From the NCBI GenBank assembly GCA_937920635.1, contig CAKZUE010000016.1:1-64000 (forward strand): a DNA stretch of 64,000 nt, read 5' to 3'. How positions within the stretch are numbered: the first letter of the stretch is position 1; every line of letters begins with the position of its first letter. Shown here one piece after another: positions 27,666-35,933 of this stretch. The notes below the pieces were generated by a model, which saw only the letters and a list, made by a program, of their open reading frames with translations, was not told where the DNA came from and searched no databases. Made by a program: the position numbers and the translations under genes. The DNA comes from an uncultured Bryobacteraceae bacterium (GTDB taxonomy: Bacteria; Acidobacteriota; Terriglobia; Bryobacterales; Bryobacteraceae).

Positions 27666-29498
27666 TCAGCGCTCTGCCATCACCAAAATTTCGTCCACCG
27701 CGGCCGCATCCCGGGCCGCCGGCGTAACAATCGTCTTTTTCCCGATGAAAATCTTCTTTTTCTTCGCGATTGCTTCGCGCACGTCCGCCTCGCAGACGAA
27801 ATCCACGATCTCGATCTTCGGGGCGGGCGGACCGGCCGGCTCATCAGGCGCGGAGTCTCCGCTCTCCGGCGGCGGCTGCGGCTTCGGGCCGGAACAGGCG
27901 CAGGCCGGCGCCGCGCCCGTGCGGGCCAGGTATCGGTCCACGGCCCCCGCCACCGCGGCGGCCGGAATCTCATTGCCTGCGGCGGTGGCAGGCGCGCCGC
28001 CAGGCAGCGCGGCCGCCACGGCCGCCTGCGCCGCGCCCGTGCGCACGGCAAAGCCTCTCTCGGCCAGAATTCTCTCGACTGCGGCCACCAGTGCGGCGCG
28101 GTCGGCCGCGCTCAGGCCGCTGTCCTGGCGTCCCATCGCCTCTTCGGCGGTCCGCACGGCCCAGGCCACCCGCTTCACGTTGATCAGATGTCGCGGCCCC
28201 ACGTTGTCGGAGGTCACGTTGCCGCCGATGGCCCCGCAGCCGAGCGTCATGGAGGGCTGAAGATTCGTGGTGATGCCCACCGAGCCCTGCGGCGACGAGG
28301 TGTTCACCAGCACGCGGTAAGCTGGCACGCGCCGGGCGAACTCGCTCACCCGGGCGCCGTCCCGCGCGTGGATCACCGCCGTATGGCCGATGCCGCCGAA
28401 CCGCAGGATGGCCTCGCAGGCTTTCACCCCGGATTCGAAATCTTCCACCCAATACAGCGCCAGCACGGGGGACAGTTTCTCGGCGGAAAGAGGGAATTCT
28501 TTGCCGATTCCGGCAATTTCTCCCGCCAGAATCGACGTCTCCGCGGGTACAGAAAAACCGGCCATTTCGGCGATTTTCTGCGGTGATTTCCCCACGCATT
28601 CCCCGCGCACGCGCACGCCGCCGGCGAACAGGGTCTTCTCCACCGCCGCCCGTTCGCTGTCATTCATCAGGTACGCGCCGTTGCGCTTCAGCCCGGCCAG
28701 CACCGTGTCGCGCAGGCGCCTCTCGGCCACCACCGTCTGCTCGCTCGAGCACACGGTGCCGTAGTCGAACTTCTTGCCCTCCACCACAAGCCGCACAGCC
28801 GCCGGGAGATCGGCGGAGGCGTCGATCAGCACGGGCACGTTGCCCGGCCCCACTCCGTAAGCGGGCTTGCCGGACGAATACGCCGCGCGTACCATGCCCG
28901 AGCCGCCGGTGGCGAGAATCAGGGCGGTCTTCGGGTGCTTCATCAGCGCCTGCGTGGACTCGAGCGACGGCTGCTCCAGGCACTGGATCAACCCACGCGG
29001 CGCGCCCGCTTTCTCGGCGGCTTCCATGGCGATGCCCGCCGCCGCCGCCGTGCATGCCTTCGCCGAAGGATGCGGGCTCAGCACCACCGCGTTGCCCGCC
29101 TTCAGGCAGATCAGGATCTTGAAGAAGGCGGTGGAGGTGGGGTTCGTCGTCGGGCACAGCGCCGCCACGACGCCTGCCGGCGTGCCGATCTCGGTGATGC
29201 GCTGTTCGGGAATCTCGCGCAACACGCCCACCGTGCGCAGACCGCGCATCGAGCGCGGCAGCAGGTCCGTGCACAGGAGGTTCTTGGCCGTCTTGTCCTC
29301 GACGTTGCCCATGCCGGTCTCGTCGACCGCCATCTGGGCCAGCCGCCGCGCCTCGGCGCGCCCCGCCGCCGCCACTGCTTCCACGACCGCGTCGATGCGC
29401 TCCTGCGAAAACTGCGCGTAAGCGAGCCACGCCGCGTGCGCCTGCTCGACCTTCGCGCGGACTTCTTCCAGAGACAGTGCGTCTGGCTCGTGCGGCAT
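27666..29498 (-). CDS. CoA-acylating aldehyde dehydrogenase, microcompartment-associated
   Basis: A 610-residue enzyme of the EutE/PduP type that oxidises an aldehyde to acyl-CoA with NAD. The core (about 1-450) has the nucleotide-binding segment, GVGPGNVPVLID, and the catalytic cysteine C250 in DYGTVCSSEQ. Typical EutE is about 465 residues. Here a proline/alanine-rich linker (about 530-555) leads to a C-terminal segment KIEIVDFVCEADVREAI ... GKKTIVTPAARDAA. The TPxARD-like motif recalls short segments in other microcompartment-associated proteins (for example EutT-like), and the tail may target the shell; both points are inference. A BMC-H shell gene lies 28 bases upstream. Confidence 0.88.
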   Translation of the reverse strand: MPHEPDALSLEEVRAKVEQAHAAWLAYAQFSQERIDAVVEAVAAAGRAEARRLAQMAVDETGMGNVEDKTAKNLLCTDLLPRSMRGLRTVGVLREIPEQRITEIGTPAGVVAALCPTTNPTSTAFFKILICLKAGNAVVLSPHPSAKACTAAAAGIAMEAAEKAGAPRGLIQCLEQPSLESTQALMKHPKTALILATGGSGMVRAAYSSGKPAYGVGPGNVPVLIDASADLPAAVRLVVEGKKFDYGTVCSSEQTVVAERRLRDTVLAGLKRNGAYLMNDSERAAVEKTLFAGGVRVRGECVGKSPQKIAEMAGFSVPAETSILAGEIAGIGKEFPLSAEKLSPVLALYWVEDFESGVKACEAILRFGGIGHTAVIHARDGARVSEFARRVPAYRVLVNTSSPQGSVGITTNLQPSMTLGCGAIGGNVTSDNVGPRHLINVKRVAWAVRTAEEAMGRQDSGLSAADRAALVAAVERILAERGFAVRTGAAQAAVAAALPGGAPATAAGNEIPAAAVAGAVDRYLARTGAAPACACSGPKPQPPPESGDSAPDEPAGPPAPKIEIVDFVCEADVREAIAKKKKIFIGKKTIVTPAARDAAAVDEILVMAER

Positions 29499-29526
29499 CG
29501 TGCGTCTCCGCCTTCAGCCCCGCCGG

Positions 29527-29808
29527 TCACTTCTTCGCGCTGTTGGAGGGGATCACCTTCTCGGTCTCTTCATGCGGGTTTGGGATCACGTGCACGGCGA
29601 TCAGCTCGCCCACGCGCCGCGCCGCCGCCGCACCGGCGTCGGTGGCCGCTTTCACCGCCCCCACGTCGCCGCGCACGGTCACCACCACGTACGCCGCGCC
29701 CACGTATTCCTTGCCCGTGAGCACCACATTGGCCGTCTTCACCATGGCGTCGGCGGCTTCGATCGCGCCGATCAGCCCCTTCGTTTCGACCATGCCCAAT
29801 GCTTCCAT
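29527..29808 (-). CDS. BMC-H bacterial microcompartment shell protein
   Basis: A 93-residue single BMC-domain protein of the EutM/PduA/CcmK type that forms hexameric shell tiles. The hallmark N-terminus [21 protein letters not shown] is followed by [28 protein letters not shown] and [14 protein letters not shown] short polar tail replaces the longer tails of other shell proteins. The Shine-Dalgarno GGGAGG lies about 11 bases before the ATG. It is followed directly by the acylating aldehyde dehydrogenase. No BMC-T, BMC-P or PduL gene is in the window, so the locus is a satellite or a minimal one. Confidence 0.96.
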   Translation of the reverse strand: MEALGMVETKGLIGAIEAADAMVKTANVVLTGKEYVGAAYVVVTVRGDVGAVKAATDAGAAAARRVGELIAVHVIPNPHEETEKVIPSNSAKK

Positions 29809-29933
29809 TGCTGCTTGTTACCTCCCGTCGCAGGCCGTTCAAATGTTGAAACTCTCACGGTATCACAACCGGGCGCCCGTGGAACCCCCGCGGCTCCTCC
29901 TGCATCTGAGAAAATGGGGTGTAGGAAACAACG

Positions 29934-30776
29934 ATGAACGGAATCAAGACCGTCCTTCTGCTCGGACTTCTGAGCGGCGTTCTGCTCGCCATCGGCCAGG
30001 CGCTCGGCGGCGCCTCGGGGCTCCAGATGGCGCTGCTGTTTGCCGTGGCGATGAATTTCTTCAGCTACTTTTTCTCCGAAAAGATCGCGCTGATGACGAG
30101 CGGCGCCGTACGGGTCAGCCACACCGAGAACCCGGAGATCTACTACCGGCTGGCTCCCATCGTCCAGCGCCTCTGTCAGCGGATGGGCATTCCCGAACCC
30201 AAGCTGTGGGTGATTCCGGAGCGCTCCCCCAACGCCTTCGCCACCGGCCGCAATCCGCGGCACTCGTCCGTGGCGGTGACCGCCGGATTGCTCGAGCTGA
30301 TGAACGACGACGAGCTGGAGGGCGTGATCGCCCATGAGCTGGCTCACGTCCGCAACCGTGACATCCTGATCAGCTCCATCGCCGCCACCATCGCCGCGGC
30401 CATTACTTTCGCCGCCCGGATGTTCGTCTTCTTCGGCGGCGGCCGCAGCAGCGACGACGACGCGCCCAGCCCGCTGGCCAGCCTCGCCCTGCTGCTGCTG
30501 GCGCCCATCGCCGCGCTGCTCATCCAGATGGCCATCTCGCGCACGCGCGAATACGCCGCCGATGCCGAAGCCGCCCGCGCCGTCGGCACCGGCCGCGGCC
30601 TGGCCAACGCGTTGCGCAAGCTCGAATCGTGGTCCAAGCGCATCCCGCTCGACGCCAACCCGGCCATGTCGCACATGTACATCATCAAGCCCTTCTCCGG
30701 CCAGAGCCTGATGCGGCTGTTTTCCACGCACCCGCCCACGGCGGAGCGCATCGCCCGGTTGGAAAGGCTTGCTTGA
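29934..30776 (+). CDS. htpX: HtpX-type membrane zinc metalloprotease
   Basis: A 280-residue membrane protease of family M48. Two N-terminal helices (5-22 and 32-48) precede the active site H134-E135-L-A-H138 in VIAHELAHVRNRD. Two further hydrophobic segments (about 147-167 and 183-203) follow. The third zinc ligand, a glutamate, is in SRTREYAADAEA. The C-terminus LFSTHPPTAERIARLERL is a family signature. It takes part in quality control of membrane proteins. AGGAA seven bases before the ATG is the Shine-Dalgarno. The stop codon overlaps the TTG start of the next gene. Confidence 0.95.
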   Translation: MNGIKTVLLLGLLSGVLLAIGQALGGASGLQMALLFAVAMNFFSYFFSEKIALMTSGAVRVSHTENPEIYYRLAPIVQRLCQRMGIPEPKLWVIPERSPNAFATGRNPRHSSVAVTAGLLELMNDDELEGVIAHELAHVRNRDILISSIAATIAAAITFAARMFVFFGGGRSSDDDAPSPLASLALLLLAPIAALLIQMAISRTREYAADAEAARAVGTGRGLANALRKLESWSKRIPLDANPAMSHMYIIKPFSGQSLMRLFSTHPPTAERIARLERLA

Positions 30777-31933
30777 CACAGGTCACCGTCACCCGCAAAG
30801 GCGAAAACCGCCTGGCCTCGGGCCATCCGTGGATCTATTCAAGCGACGTCGCCGATACGCGCGGCGCCGAGCCGGGCGAGGCGGTCCGCGTGGTCAATGA
30901 GCGCGGCCGCTTCCTCGGCGTCGCGCACTTCAGCTCCGTTTCGCAGATCCGGCTGCGGCTGCTCGCCCGCGAAGACCGCCCCATTGACCGCGGCTTCTTC
31001 CTCGAGCGGCTCCGTGCCGCCATTGAGTTCCGCCGCCGCGCCGTTCAGGACTCAGACGCGTGCCGCCTTGTCCACGCCGAGGCCGACCTGCTGCCGGCCC
31101 TGATCGTGGATCAGTACGCCGGCCATCTCTCCGTGCAGTTTCTCGATCAGGGCATGGACCGCGCCGCGCCGCTCATTGCCGGTTGCCTGCGGGAACTTCT
31201 CGAACCTGCTTCCATCCTGGCCCGCAACGACGTGCCCGTGCGCCGTCTCGAACAGCTCCCCCCGGAGCCCCAGCCGCTCCACGGCGAGCCGCCCGCGCGC
31301 GTCGAGATCCGCATGAACGGGCTGCGGCTGCTGGTCGATCCGCTGCACGGGCAGAAGACCGGCGTGTTTCTCGATCAGCGCGAAAATTACCTCGCCGCCG
31401 CACGCTGGGCCCGCGGCCGCGGGCTGGATCTGTTCACCTGCACCGGCGGCTTCGCCCTGCACGCCGCCCGGTGCTGCGAATCCATCGAGGCCGTGGATAC
31501 TTCCGCTGCCGCCTTGGAGCTGGCCGCCGAAAACGCGCGCCTCAACGCCATTGAAAACATCCAGTGGCGCGAGGCCAATTCCTTCGACTATCTCAGCGGG
31601 CTTGTCTCCGCGCGCCGCCAGTTCGATTGGATCGTCCTCGATCCGCCCGCCTTCGCCAAGTCGCGCGCGAACCTCGACTCCGCCCTGCGCGCCTACCGCG
31701 AGATCAACTTCAAGGCGCTGAAGCTGCTCGCGCCCGGCGGCGTGCTGGTGACCTGCTCCTGCTCGCATCACTTGTCGGAAGCGGCGCTGCTCGAACTGGT
31801 GGCCTCGGCGGCGCTGTCCGCTGGCCGCACGCTGCGCGTGCTCGAACGCCGCACCCAGGCGTCCGACCATCCCATCCTCCTGACCGTGCCCGAGACGCAC
31901 TACCTCAAGTGCCTCATCCTCCAGGCGCTGTAA
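30773..31933 (+). CDS. class I SAM-dependent rRNA methyltransferase (RlmI/RlmK-like)
   Basis: A 386-residue protein with an N-terminal PUA-like domain (about 1-75, KGENRLASGHPWIYSSDV), a linker domain and a Rossmann methyltransferase domain. SAM-binding motif I is GLDLFTCTGGFALHAA and motif IV is VLDPPAFAKS. The sequence GQKTGVFLDQRENY is typical of the RlmI (23S m5C1962) family. I place the start at TTG 30773, four bases inside the htpX stop (TTGA), with GGAAAGG upstream. The longer open frame from 30629 only shadows htpX. Co-translation with htpX is likely. Confidence 0.88.
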   Translation: MTQVTVTRKGENRLASGHPWIYSSDVADTRGAEPGEAVRVVNERGRFLGVAHFSSVSQIRLRLLAREDRPIDRGFFLERLRAAIEFRRRAVQDSDACRLVHAEADLLPALIVDQYAGHLSVQFLDQGMDRAAPLIAGCLRELLEPASILARNDVPVRRLEQLPPEPQPLHGEPPARVEIRMNGLRLLVDPLHGQKTGVFLDQRENYLAAARWARGRGLDLFTCTGGFALHAARCCESIEAVDTSAAALELAAENARLNAIENIQWREANSFDYLSGLVSARRQFDWIVLDPPAFAKSRANLDSALRAYREINFKALKLLAPGGVLVTCSCSHHLSEAALLELVASAALSAGRTLRVLERRTQASDHPILLTVPETHYLKCLILQAL

Positions 31934-32008
31934 GGCGCGCGGCGCGGTCCGGTCAGGAAATGCGAATGAAGCGGCTAAAGCCCTGCGCATTCCTGCCGAT
32001 CTGACAGG

Positions 32009-32056
32009 CAGTGGTCGCTACCGAAAGGAGGTGAGCATCCTGGTAGATCATCACTG
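32009..32056 (+). promoter_or_regulatory. hairpin displaying an extended Shine-Dalgarno in its loop
   Basis: CAGTGGT (32009-32015) pairs with ATCACTG (32050-32056), and after a small internal loop TACC (32019-32022) pairs with GGTA (32042-32045). The loop contains AAAGGAGGTGA (32024-32034), fully complementary to the 16S rRNA 3' tail. It may control translation of the micro-ORF that follows, or act as a ribosome-binding RNA. This is a structural reading only. Confidence 0.4.
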
Positions 32057-32195
32057 GGGCGATCACGAACGGGAACGGAAGCGCTGCCCCGCCTCCAACG
32101 GCCACGTGCGGCATGGTGCCCTGGCCAGCGGTTCAGACCGCGCAGCGGGCGGAGATGACAGCGATCGCCCGGCAGGCTGCGGCCGCGCCGGCTGA
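32031..32195 (+). CDS. possible micro-ORF behind an extended Shine-Dalgarno
   Basis: An open frame of 51-54 codons starts either at GTG 32031, inside the Shine-Dalgarno, or at CTG 32040, which has ideal spacing. It ends at TGA 32193-32195. The peptide begins VDHHWGDHERERKRC and is rich in His, Arg, Asp and Gly, ending in ADD/GR-rich sequence with three cysteines. The start codon is not ATG and I know no family for it, so it may equally be a non-coding structured RNA or a decayed gene. The strength of the ribosome-binding site is the reason to list it. Confidence 0.3.
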   Translation: MSILVDHHWGDHERERKRCPASNGHVRHGALASGSDRAAGGDDSDRPAGCGRAG

Positions 32196-32608
32196 AGTGC
32201 CCGGTTCGTGATCGCCCGTGCTGTCTTCCGTCAGCCGCGCCTCATCCGGCAGCCGCCTGGATCGCATCGCCCGCAGACGGGCTTCACCAGTCCCTCGCAA
32301 TTGCCTGCGCGTCCCGGGAAACACGGGAGCACCAAGACTGAAGTGCCGCAGGCCTTCTTCTGTGACGCGGCCGAAGGGCGCCAAGCGCCCGGGAAGGAGA
32401 GGTCTGCGGCCTGGGGCTGCGTGGGGACCGCTTGTTGCGGCCGCTGATGCGGCCTTCGCGCGCGGCAGAGAAACCCGCTGGCGCGGCCTTCGCGCCCGGC
32501 ACGCATGCCACGCCCTCGTTGACCCATTCAGGAGATTTCGATACGCTTGTCGCAGCCGGACGCTCCGCGCCTGCCGGGTGCGCCGGTTCCGGCCTTAAGG
32601 AGTCCTGC

Positions 32609-33247
32609 ATGGCAGATCTCAGCAAACTTTTTGACGCTGTGCTCAATGGAGACCAGAAGACGGCCGTGGCCGTCACCCAGGAGGCGCTCGCCGAAGGCTG
32701 CGACCCGATGGAGCTGATCACGAAATACATGGTGCCCGCCATGGACGAGGTCGGGCGGCGCTTCGAGTGCGAAGAATACTTCGTTCCCGAACTGCTGCTG
32801 TCGGCGCGGGCCATGAAAGGCTCTCTCGAGCTGCTCCGGCCGTTGCTGGCCTCGAGCGGCGCGCAGCCGGCCGGCCGCGTGGTGATCGGCACGGTCAAAG
32901 GCGACCTGCACGACATCGGCAAGAACCTGGTCGCCTCCATGCTCGAGGGCGGCGGATTCGAAGTCATCGATCTCGGGGCCGACGTCCCGCCGGAGCGCTT
33001 CATCGAAGCCGTGCGCGAGAAAAACGCCCGCATCGTCGCCCTCTCGGCGCTGCTCACGGTCACGATGCCCTCGATGCGCAAGACCATCGATGCGCTGAAA
33101 GACGCCGGCGTGCGCGATCAGGTGAAGGTCATGGTGGGCGGCGCCCCGGTCACTCCTCAGTTCGCCGAAGAAATCGGCGCGGACGCTTACGGCGAGAACG
33201 CCACCGCCGCTGTCGCCCTGGCCCGCAAGTTCGCCCAGGCAGGTTGA
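32609..33247 (+). CDS. methyltransferase cognate corrinoid protein (MtaC/MetH-B12 type)
   Basis: A 212-residue cobalamin-binding protein. A helical cap domain (about 1-85, with VPAMDEVGRRFECEEYFVPELLLSA) is followed by the Rossmann B12 domain with D99-x-H101-D-I-G in KGDLHDIGKN. That histidine coordinates cobalt in the base-off form. SALLTVTMPSMRKTI and VMVGGAPVT are further family segments. It carries the methyl group between two methyltransferases. The ATG at 32609 has TAAGGAG upstream. It is the first gene of a five-gene operon and lies six bases before the homocysteine methyltransferase gene. Confidence 0.95.
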   Translation: MADLSKLFDAVLNGDQKTAVAVTQEALAEGCDPMELITKYMVPAMDEVGRRFECEEYFVPELLLSARAMKGSLELLRPLLASSGAQPAGRVVIGTVKGDLHDIGKNLVASMLEGGGFEVIDLGADVPPERFIEAVREKNARIVALSALLTVTMPSMRKTIDALKDAGVRDQVKVMVGGAPVTPQFAEEIGADAYGENATAAVALARKFAQAG

Positions 33248-33253
33248 TACGCT

Positions 33254-34126
33254 ATGGCCGGACTCGCCGACTGGACCGCACACGGCATCCTCATCACCGA
33301 CGGCGCGTGGGGCACACGCCTGCAGGAACTGGGCCTCGAGCCGGGCGAGATCCCTGACTCGTGGAACCTCGCCTGGCCTGAACGTGTGGAGCAGGTCGCC
33401 CGCGAGTATGTCGAAGCCGGCAGCGAAGTGATCCTCACCAATACGTTTCGGGCCAACCGAATCACTCTGGCCGCGGCGGGCCTCGACGCCCAGGTCAGGC
33501 AAATCAACGCGGCGGGCGTCGCAATCAGCCGCCGCGCCGCCTCAGGCCGCGCCCGCGTGGCCGCTTCCATCGGCCCTGCGGGCAAGATGCTCATGACGGG
33601 AGAGGTTACCGCCGAAGAGCTTCACGCCGCTTTTCTCGAGCAGGCGGAAGCGCTGGCGGAGGCGGGCGCCGACGCGCTGCTCGTGGAAACGATGAGCGAT
33701 CTGGAAGAAGCGCGCATCGCCCTGCTTGCCGCGCGCTCGACCGGCCTCCCCGTGATCGTTTCCTTCGCCTTCGATACGGGCAGGAACCGCGACCGCACCA
33801 TGATGGGCGTCACGCCGGAACAGGCGGCGGCCGAAATGCAGGCCGCCGGCGCCGATGCCGTCGGGGCCAACTGCGGCGCGGGCATCGAGCGCTTCCCGGC
33901 TCTCTGCGCGCGCATGCGCCACGCCTGTTCGCTCCCTATCTGGATCAAAGCCAACGCCGGGCTGCCGGAGTGGCGGGACGGCCGTGCCGTCTACACCGCC
34001 GCGCCGGAGGCGTTCGCCTCGCACTTGCCGGCGCTGGCCGAAGCCGGCGCTGCGTTTGTCGGAGGATGCTGCGGCACTTCGCCCGCCTTCATCCGCGCTC
34101 TCGCCGCCGCCCGGGAGGCGCTGTGA
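33254..34126 (+). CDS. homocysteine S-methyltransferase family protein
   Basis: A 290-residue TIM-barrel methyltransferase with the three zinc cysteines C207 (GANCGAG), C272 and C273 (GGCCGTSP). These bind the thiol of homocysteine in MetH and BHMT. N-terminal DGAWGTRLQELGL and NTFRANRITL are typical. It corresponds to the stand-alone Hcy module of methionine synthase. Next to a separate corrinoid protein it could transfer methyl from methylcobalamin to homocysteine to give methionine. Alternatively it could accept a different thiol or methyl donor. Its stop overlaps the GTG start of the DUF1638 gene. Confidence 0.9.
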   Translation: MAGLADWTAHGILITDGAWGTRLQELGLEPGEIPDSWNLAWPERVEQVAREYVEAGSEVILTNTFRANRITLAAAGLDAQVRQINAAGVAISRRAASGRARVAASIGPAGKMLMTGEVTAEELHAAFLEQAEALAEAGADALLVETMSDLEEARIALLAARSTGLPVIVSFAFDTGRNRDRTMMGVTPEQAAAEMQAAGADAVGANCGAGIERFPALCARMRHACSLPIWIKANAGLPEWRDGRAVYTAAPEAFASHLPALAEAGAAFVGGCCGTSPAFIRALAAAREAL

Positions 34127-34869
34127 AGCTCCGGCTGATCAGTTGCGAGGTCCTGTTTCGCGAGATGTGCGATGCCGTGGCGCGCTCGCCTCATCAAGTG
34201 GACGTGGAATTCCTCCCCAAGGGCTGGCATGATCTCGGCGGCCGCCGCATGGCCGGCCTGATTCAGGCAAAGATCGACGCCGTCGCGCCGGCTGCTTACG
34301 ACGCCATCCTGCTCGGCTACGGGTTGTGCGGCAACGGGCTGGACGGCATCCACGCCCGGCATACGCCCCTGGTGCTGCCCCGCGCGCATGATTGCATCGC
34401 TCTGCTGATGGGCGGCCGGGACCGGTATCAGCAGTTTTTCGAAGAATATCCCGGCACTTTTTATCGTTCAACCGGCTGGCTGGAGCGGGGAAAAGGTCTG
34501 AAACAGCTCACCCATGGCACCACTGGTCTGGAAAATTCGCTGGAAGATTTTATCGCCAAATACGGCGAAGAGAACGGCCGATATCTGTACGAAGAGCTGA
34601 CGCGCTACCGCTCCGCCTACCAGCGCCTCGTGTTCATCGAAACCGGCCTCGAGCCGGACTCGCGTTTCGAAGACGAGGCGCGGTGGGAAGCGGCCGAACA
34701 CGGCTACGAGTTTGTGAAGGTCCCGGGCAGCCTCCACTGGTTCCGCCGCCTTGTCAACGGCGACTGGCGCAGCGAGGACTTTCTGTTCGTCCAGCCGGGA
34801 GAGCGCGTGCGCGCCACTTACGGCGATGGCGTCGTCCGCGTGGAACCGGCCCGTGAAGCCGCATCGTGA
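34123..34869 (+). CDS. DUF1638 domain protein
   Basis: A 248-residue soluble protein of the DUF1638 family (function unknown), recognised by GYGLCGNGLDGI near the middle and PRAHDCIALLMGGRDRYQQFF after it. As I recall, members tend to occur beside corrinoid methyltransferase genes. The start is GTG at 34123 in a GTGA overlap with the homocysteine methyltransferase stop, so translation is coupled. It has no membrane segment. C and H residues in these two motifs (LCGNG, AHDC) could bind metal or cobalamin, which is speculation. Its place between the two methyltransferases argues for a direct role in the pathway. Confidence 0.85.
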   Translation: MKLRLISCEVLFREMCDAVARSPHQVDVEFLPKGWHDLGGRRMAGLIQAKIDAVAPAAYDAILLGYGLCGNGLDGIHARHTPLVLPRAHDCIALLMGGRDRYQQFFEEYPGTFYRSTGWLERGKGLKQLTHGTTGLENSLEDFIAKYGEENGRYLYEELTRYRSAYQRLVFIETGLEPDSRFEDEARWEAAEHGYEFVKVPGSLHWFRRLVNGDWRSEDFLFVQPGERVRATYGDGVVRVEPAREAAS

Positions 34870-34919
34870 AGCTGCATCATGACGGCCCGTCCGGTCTGAA
34901 GCAAGAGGGAGGCGCATTC

Positions 34920-35933
34920 ATGACTGGCAGGCAGAGGATTCTGGCCCGGATCCATCATCAACCGCTGGATCATCTTCCCGTGATGCCCATCGCCATGATG
35001 TTCGCCGCCGATGTGGCCGGAGTCCGGTACGGGGATTACGCCCGCGACCACCGGGTGCTGGCTCAGGCGCAGATCGCCGTGGCGCGGCGTTTCGGATTCG
35101 ACCACGTCAGCGCCATCTCCGATCCGGCGCGCGAGACCGCCGACCTCGGCGGCGCCATCGAGTGGTTCGACGACCAGCCGCCCGCGGTGGTCGAGAGCCG
35201 CGCGGTGCTGCATGAGAAAGGCGTGCTGGACCGCTTGCCCCTGCCCGATCCTCTTGCCCCGGGGAGCCGCATGAGGGACCGCGTCGACGGCGTCGCCCTG
35301 CTCGCCCGCGAAGCCGGTGATGAGCTGATGGTGGAGGGCTGGGTGGAAGGCCCCTGCGCGCTCGGCGCGGACCTCCGCGGGCTGAACACCCTGATGCTGG
35401 ACTTCATCGACGATCCGCCCTTCGTCGAGGCGCTGTTCGACTATTGCGTCCGGCTGGAAGTCCTGTTCGCCCGCGCCCAGGCGGACGCCGGGGCCACGCT
35501 GATCGGAATCGGCGACGCTGCCGCTTCGCTGATCGGACCGCGCCTGTATCAGGAATTCGTCCTCCCGTACGAGAAAAAGCTTGTTGCCTCTATCCGGGAA
35601 ATGGGCGTGCCCGTACGTTTGCATATCTGCGGAAACACCAGAAAAATTGCCGGAGGAATGGGGGAAACCGGCGCTGATATTGTCGACCTGGATTTCCTCA
35701 CGCCCATGGACCTGGCCCGCGCCGCCATGCCGGAGCCGCAGGTCCTTCTCGGCAACATCGACCCCGTGCGCGTCCTGCGCGATGGCACGCCGGAGCAGGT
35801 GGAGGCCGCGCTCGAGGAGTGCTTCCGCGCCGCCGGCCCGTCCTACATCGTTGGGCCGGGCTGCGAGACGCCGCGCGGGACGCCGTTTGCGAACATGGAA
35901 GCGATGACGCGCTTTGCGCGCACCCGCCTGTGA
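34920..35933 (+). CDS. uroporphyrinogen decarboxylase (URO-D)-fold corrinoid methyltransferase
   Basis: A 337-residue TIM-barrel protein of the HemE/MtaA/CmuA superfamily. It is a methyltransferase rather than a decarboxylase because it carries the zinc motif H235-x-C237 in RLHICGNTRKI and a distal C315 in VGPGCETPRGT. These bind a substrate thiol or activate a methyl donor in MtaA/MtbA. The ATG at 34920 has GAGGGAGG upstream. A GTG at 34866 would extend it by 18 residues without support. It lies directly before the RACo gene (GTGA overlap). It is either the substrate demethylase or the second methyltransferase of the operon. Confidence 0.9.
   Translation: MTGRQRILARIHHQPLDHLPVMPIAMMFAADVAGVRYGDYARDHRVLAQAQIAVARRFGFDHVSAISDPARETADLGGAIEWFDDQPPAVVESRAVLHEKGVLDRLPLPDPLAPGSRMRDRVDGVALLAREAGDELMVEGWVEGPCALGADLRGLNTLMLDFIDDPPFVEALFDYCVRLEVLFARAQADAGATLIGIGDAAASLIGPRLYQEFVLPYEKKLVASIREMGVPVRLHICGNTRKIAGGMGETGADIVDLDFLTPMDLARAAMPEPQVLLGNIDPVRVLRDGTPEQVEAALEECFRAAGPSYIVGPGCETPRGTPFANMEAMTRFARTRL

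Larger units (their letters stand above)
31934..32608 (+). other. 675-base intergenic region with structured leader
   Basis: There is no confident gene. Its left part contains a hairpin that presents a perfect anti-16S sequence in its loop, plus a micro-ORF (see separate entries). The right part contains a short stem (GGGCGC at 32376-32381 with GCGCCC at 32385-32390) and two copies of GCGGCCTTCGCGC about 36 bases apart near 32450-32495. I looked for cobalamin-riboswitch features (B12 box, CCACTG kissing loop) before the corrinoid operon and did not find a convincing set. Confidence 0.5.

Noticed and set aside
32200-32608. Cobalamin riboswitch before the corrinoid operon
   Set aside because: I looked for the B12 box and the conserved CCACTG loop and found only scattered partial matches with no consistent fold.
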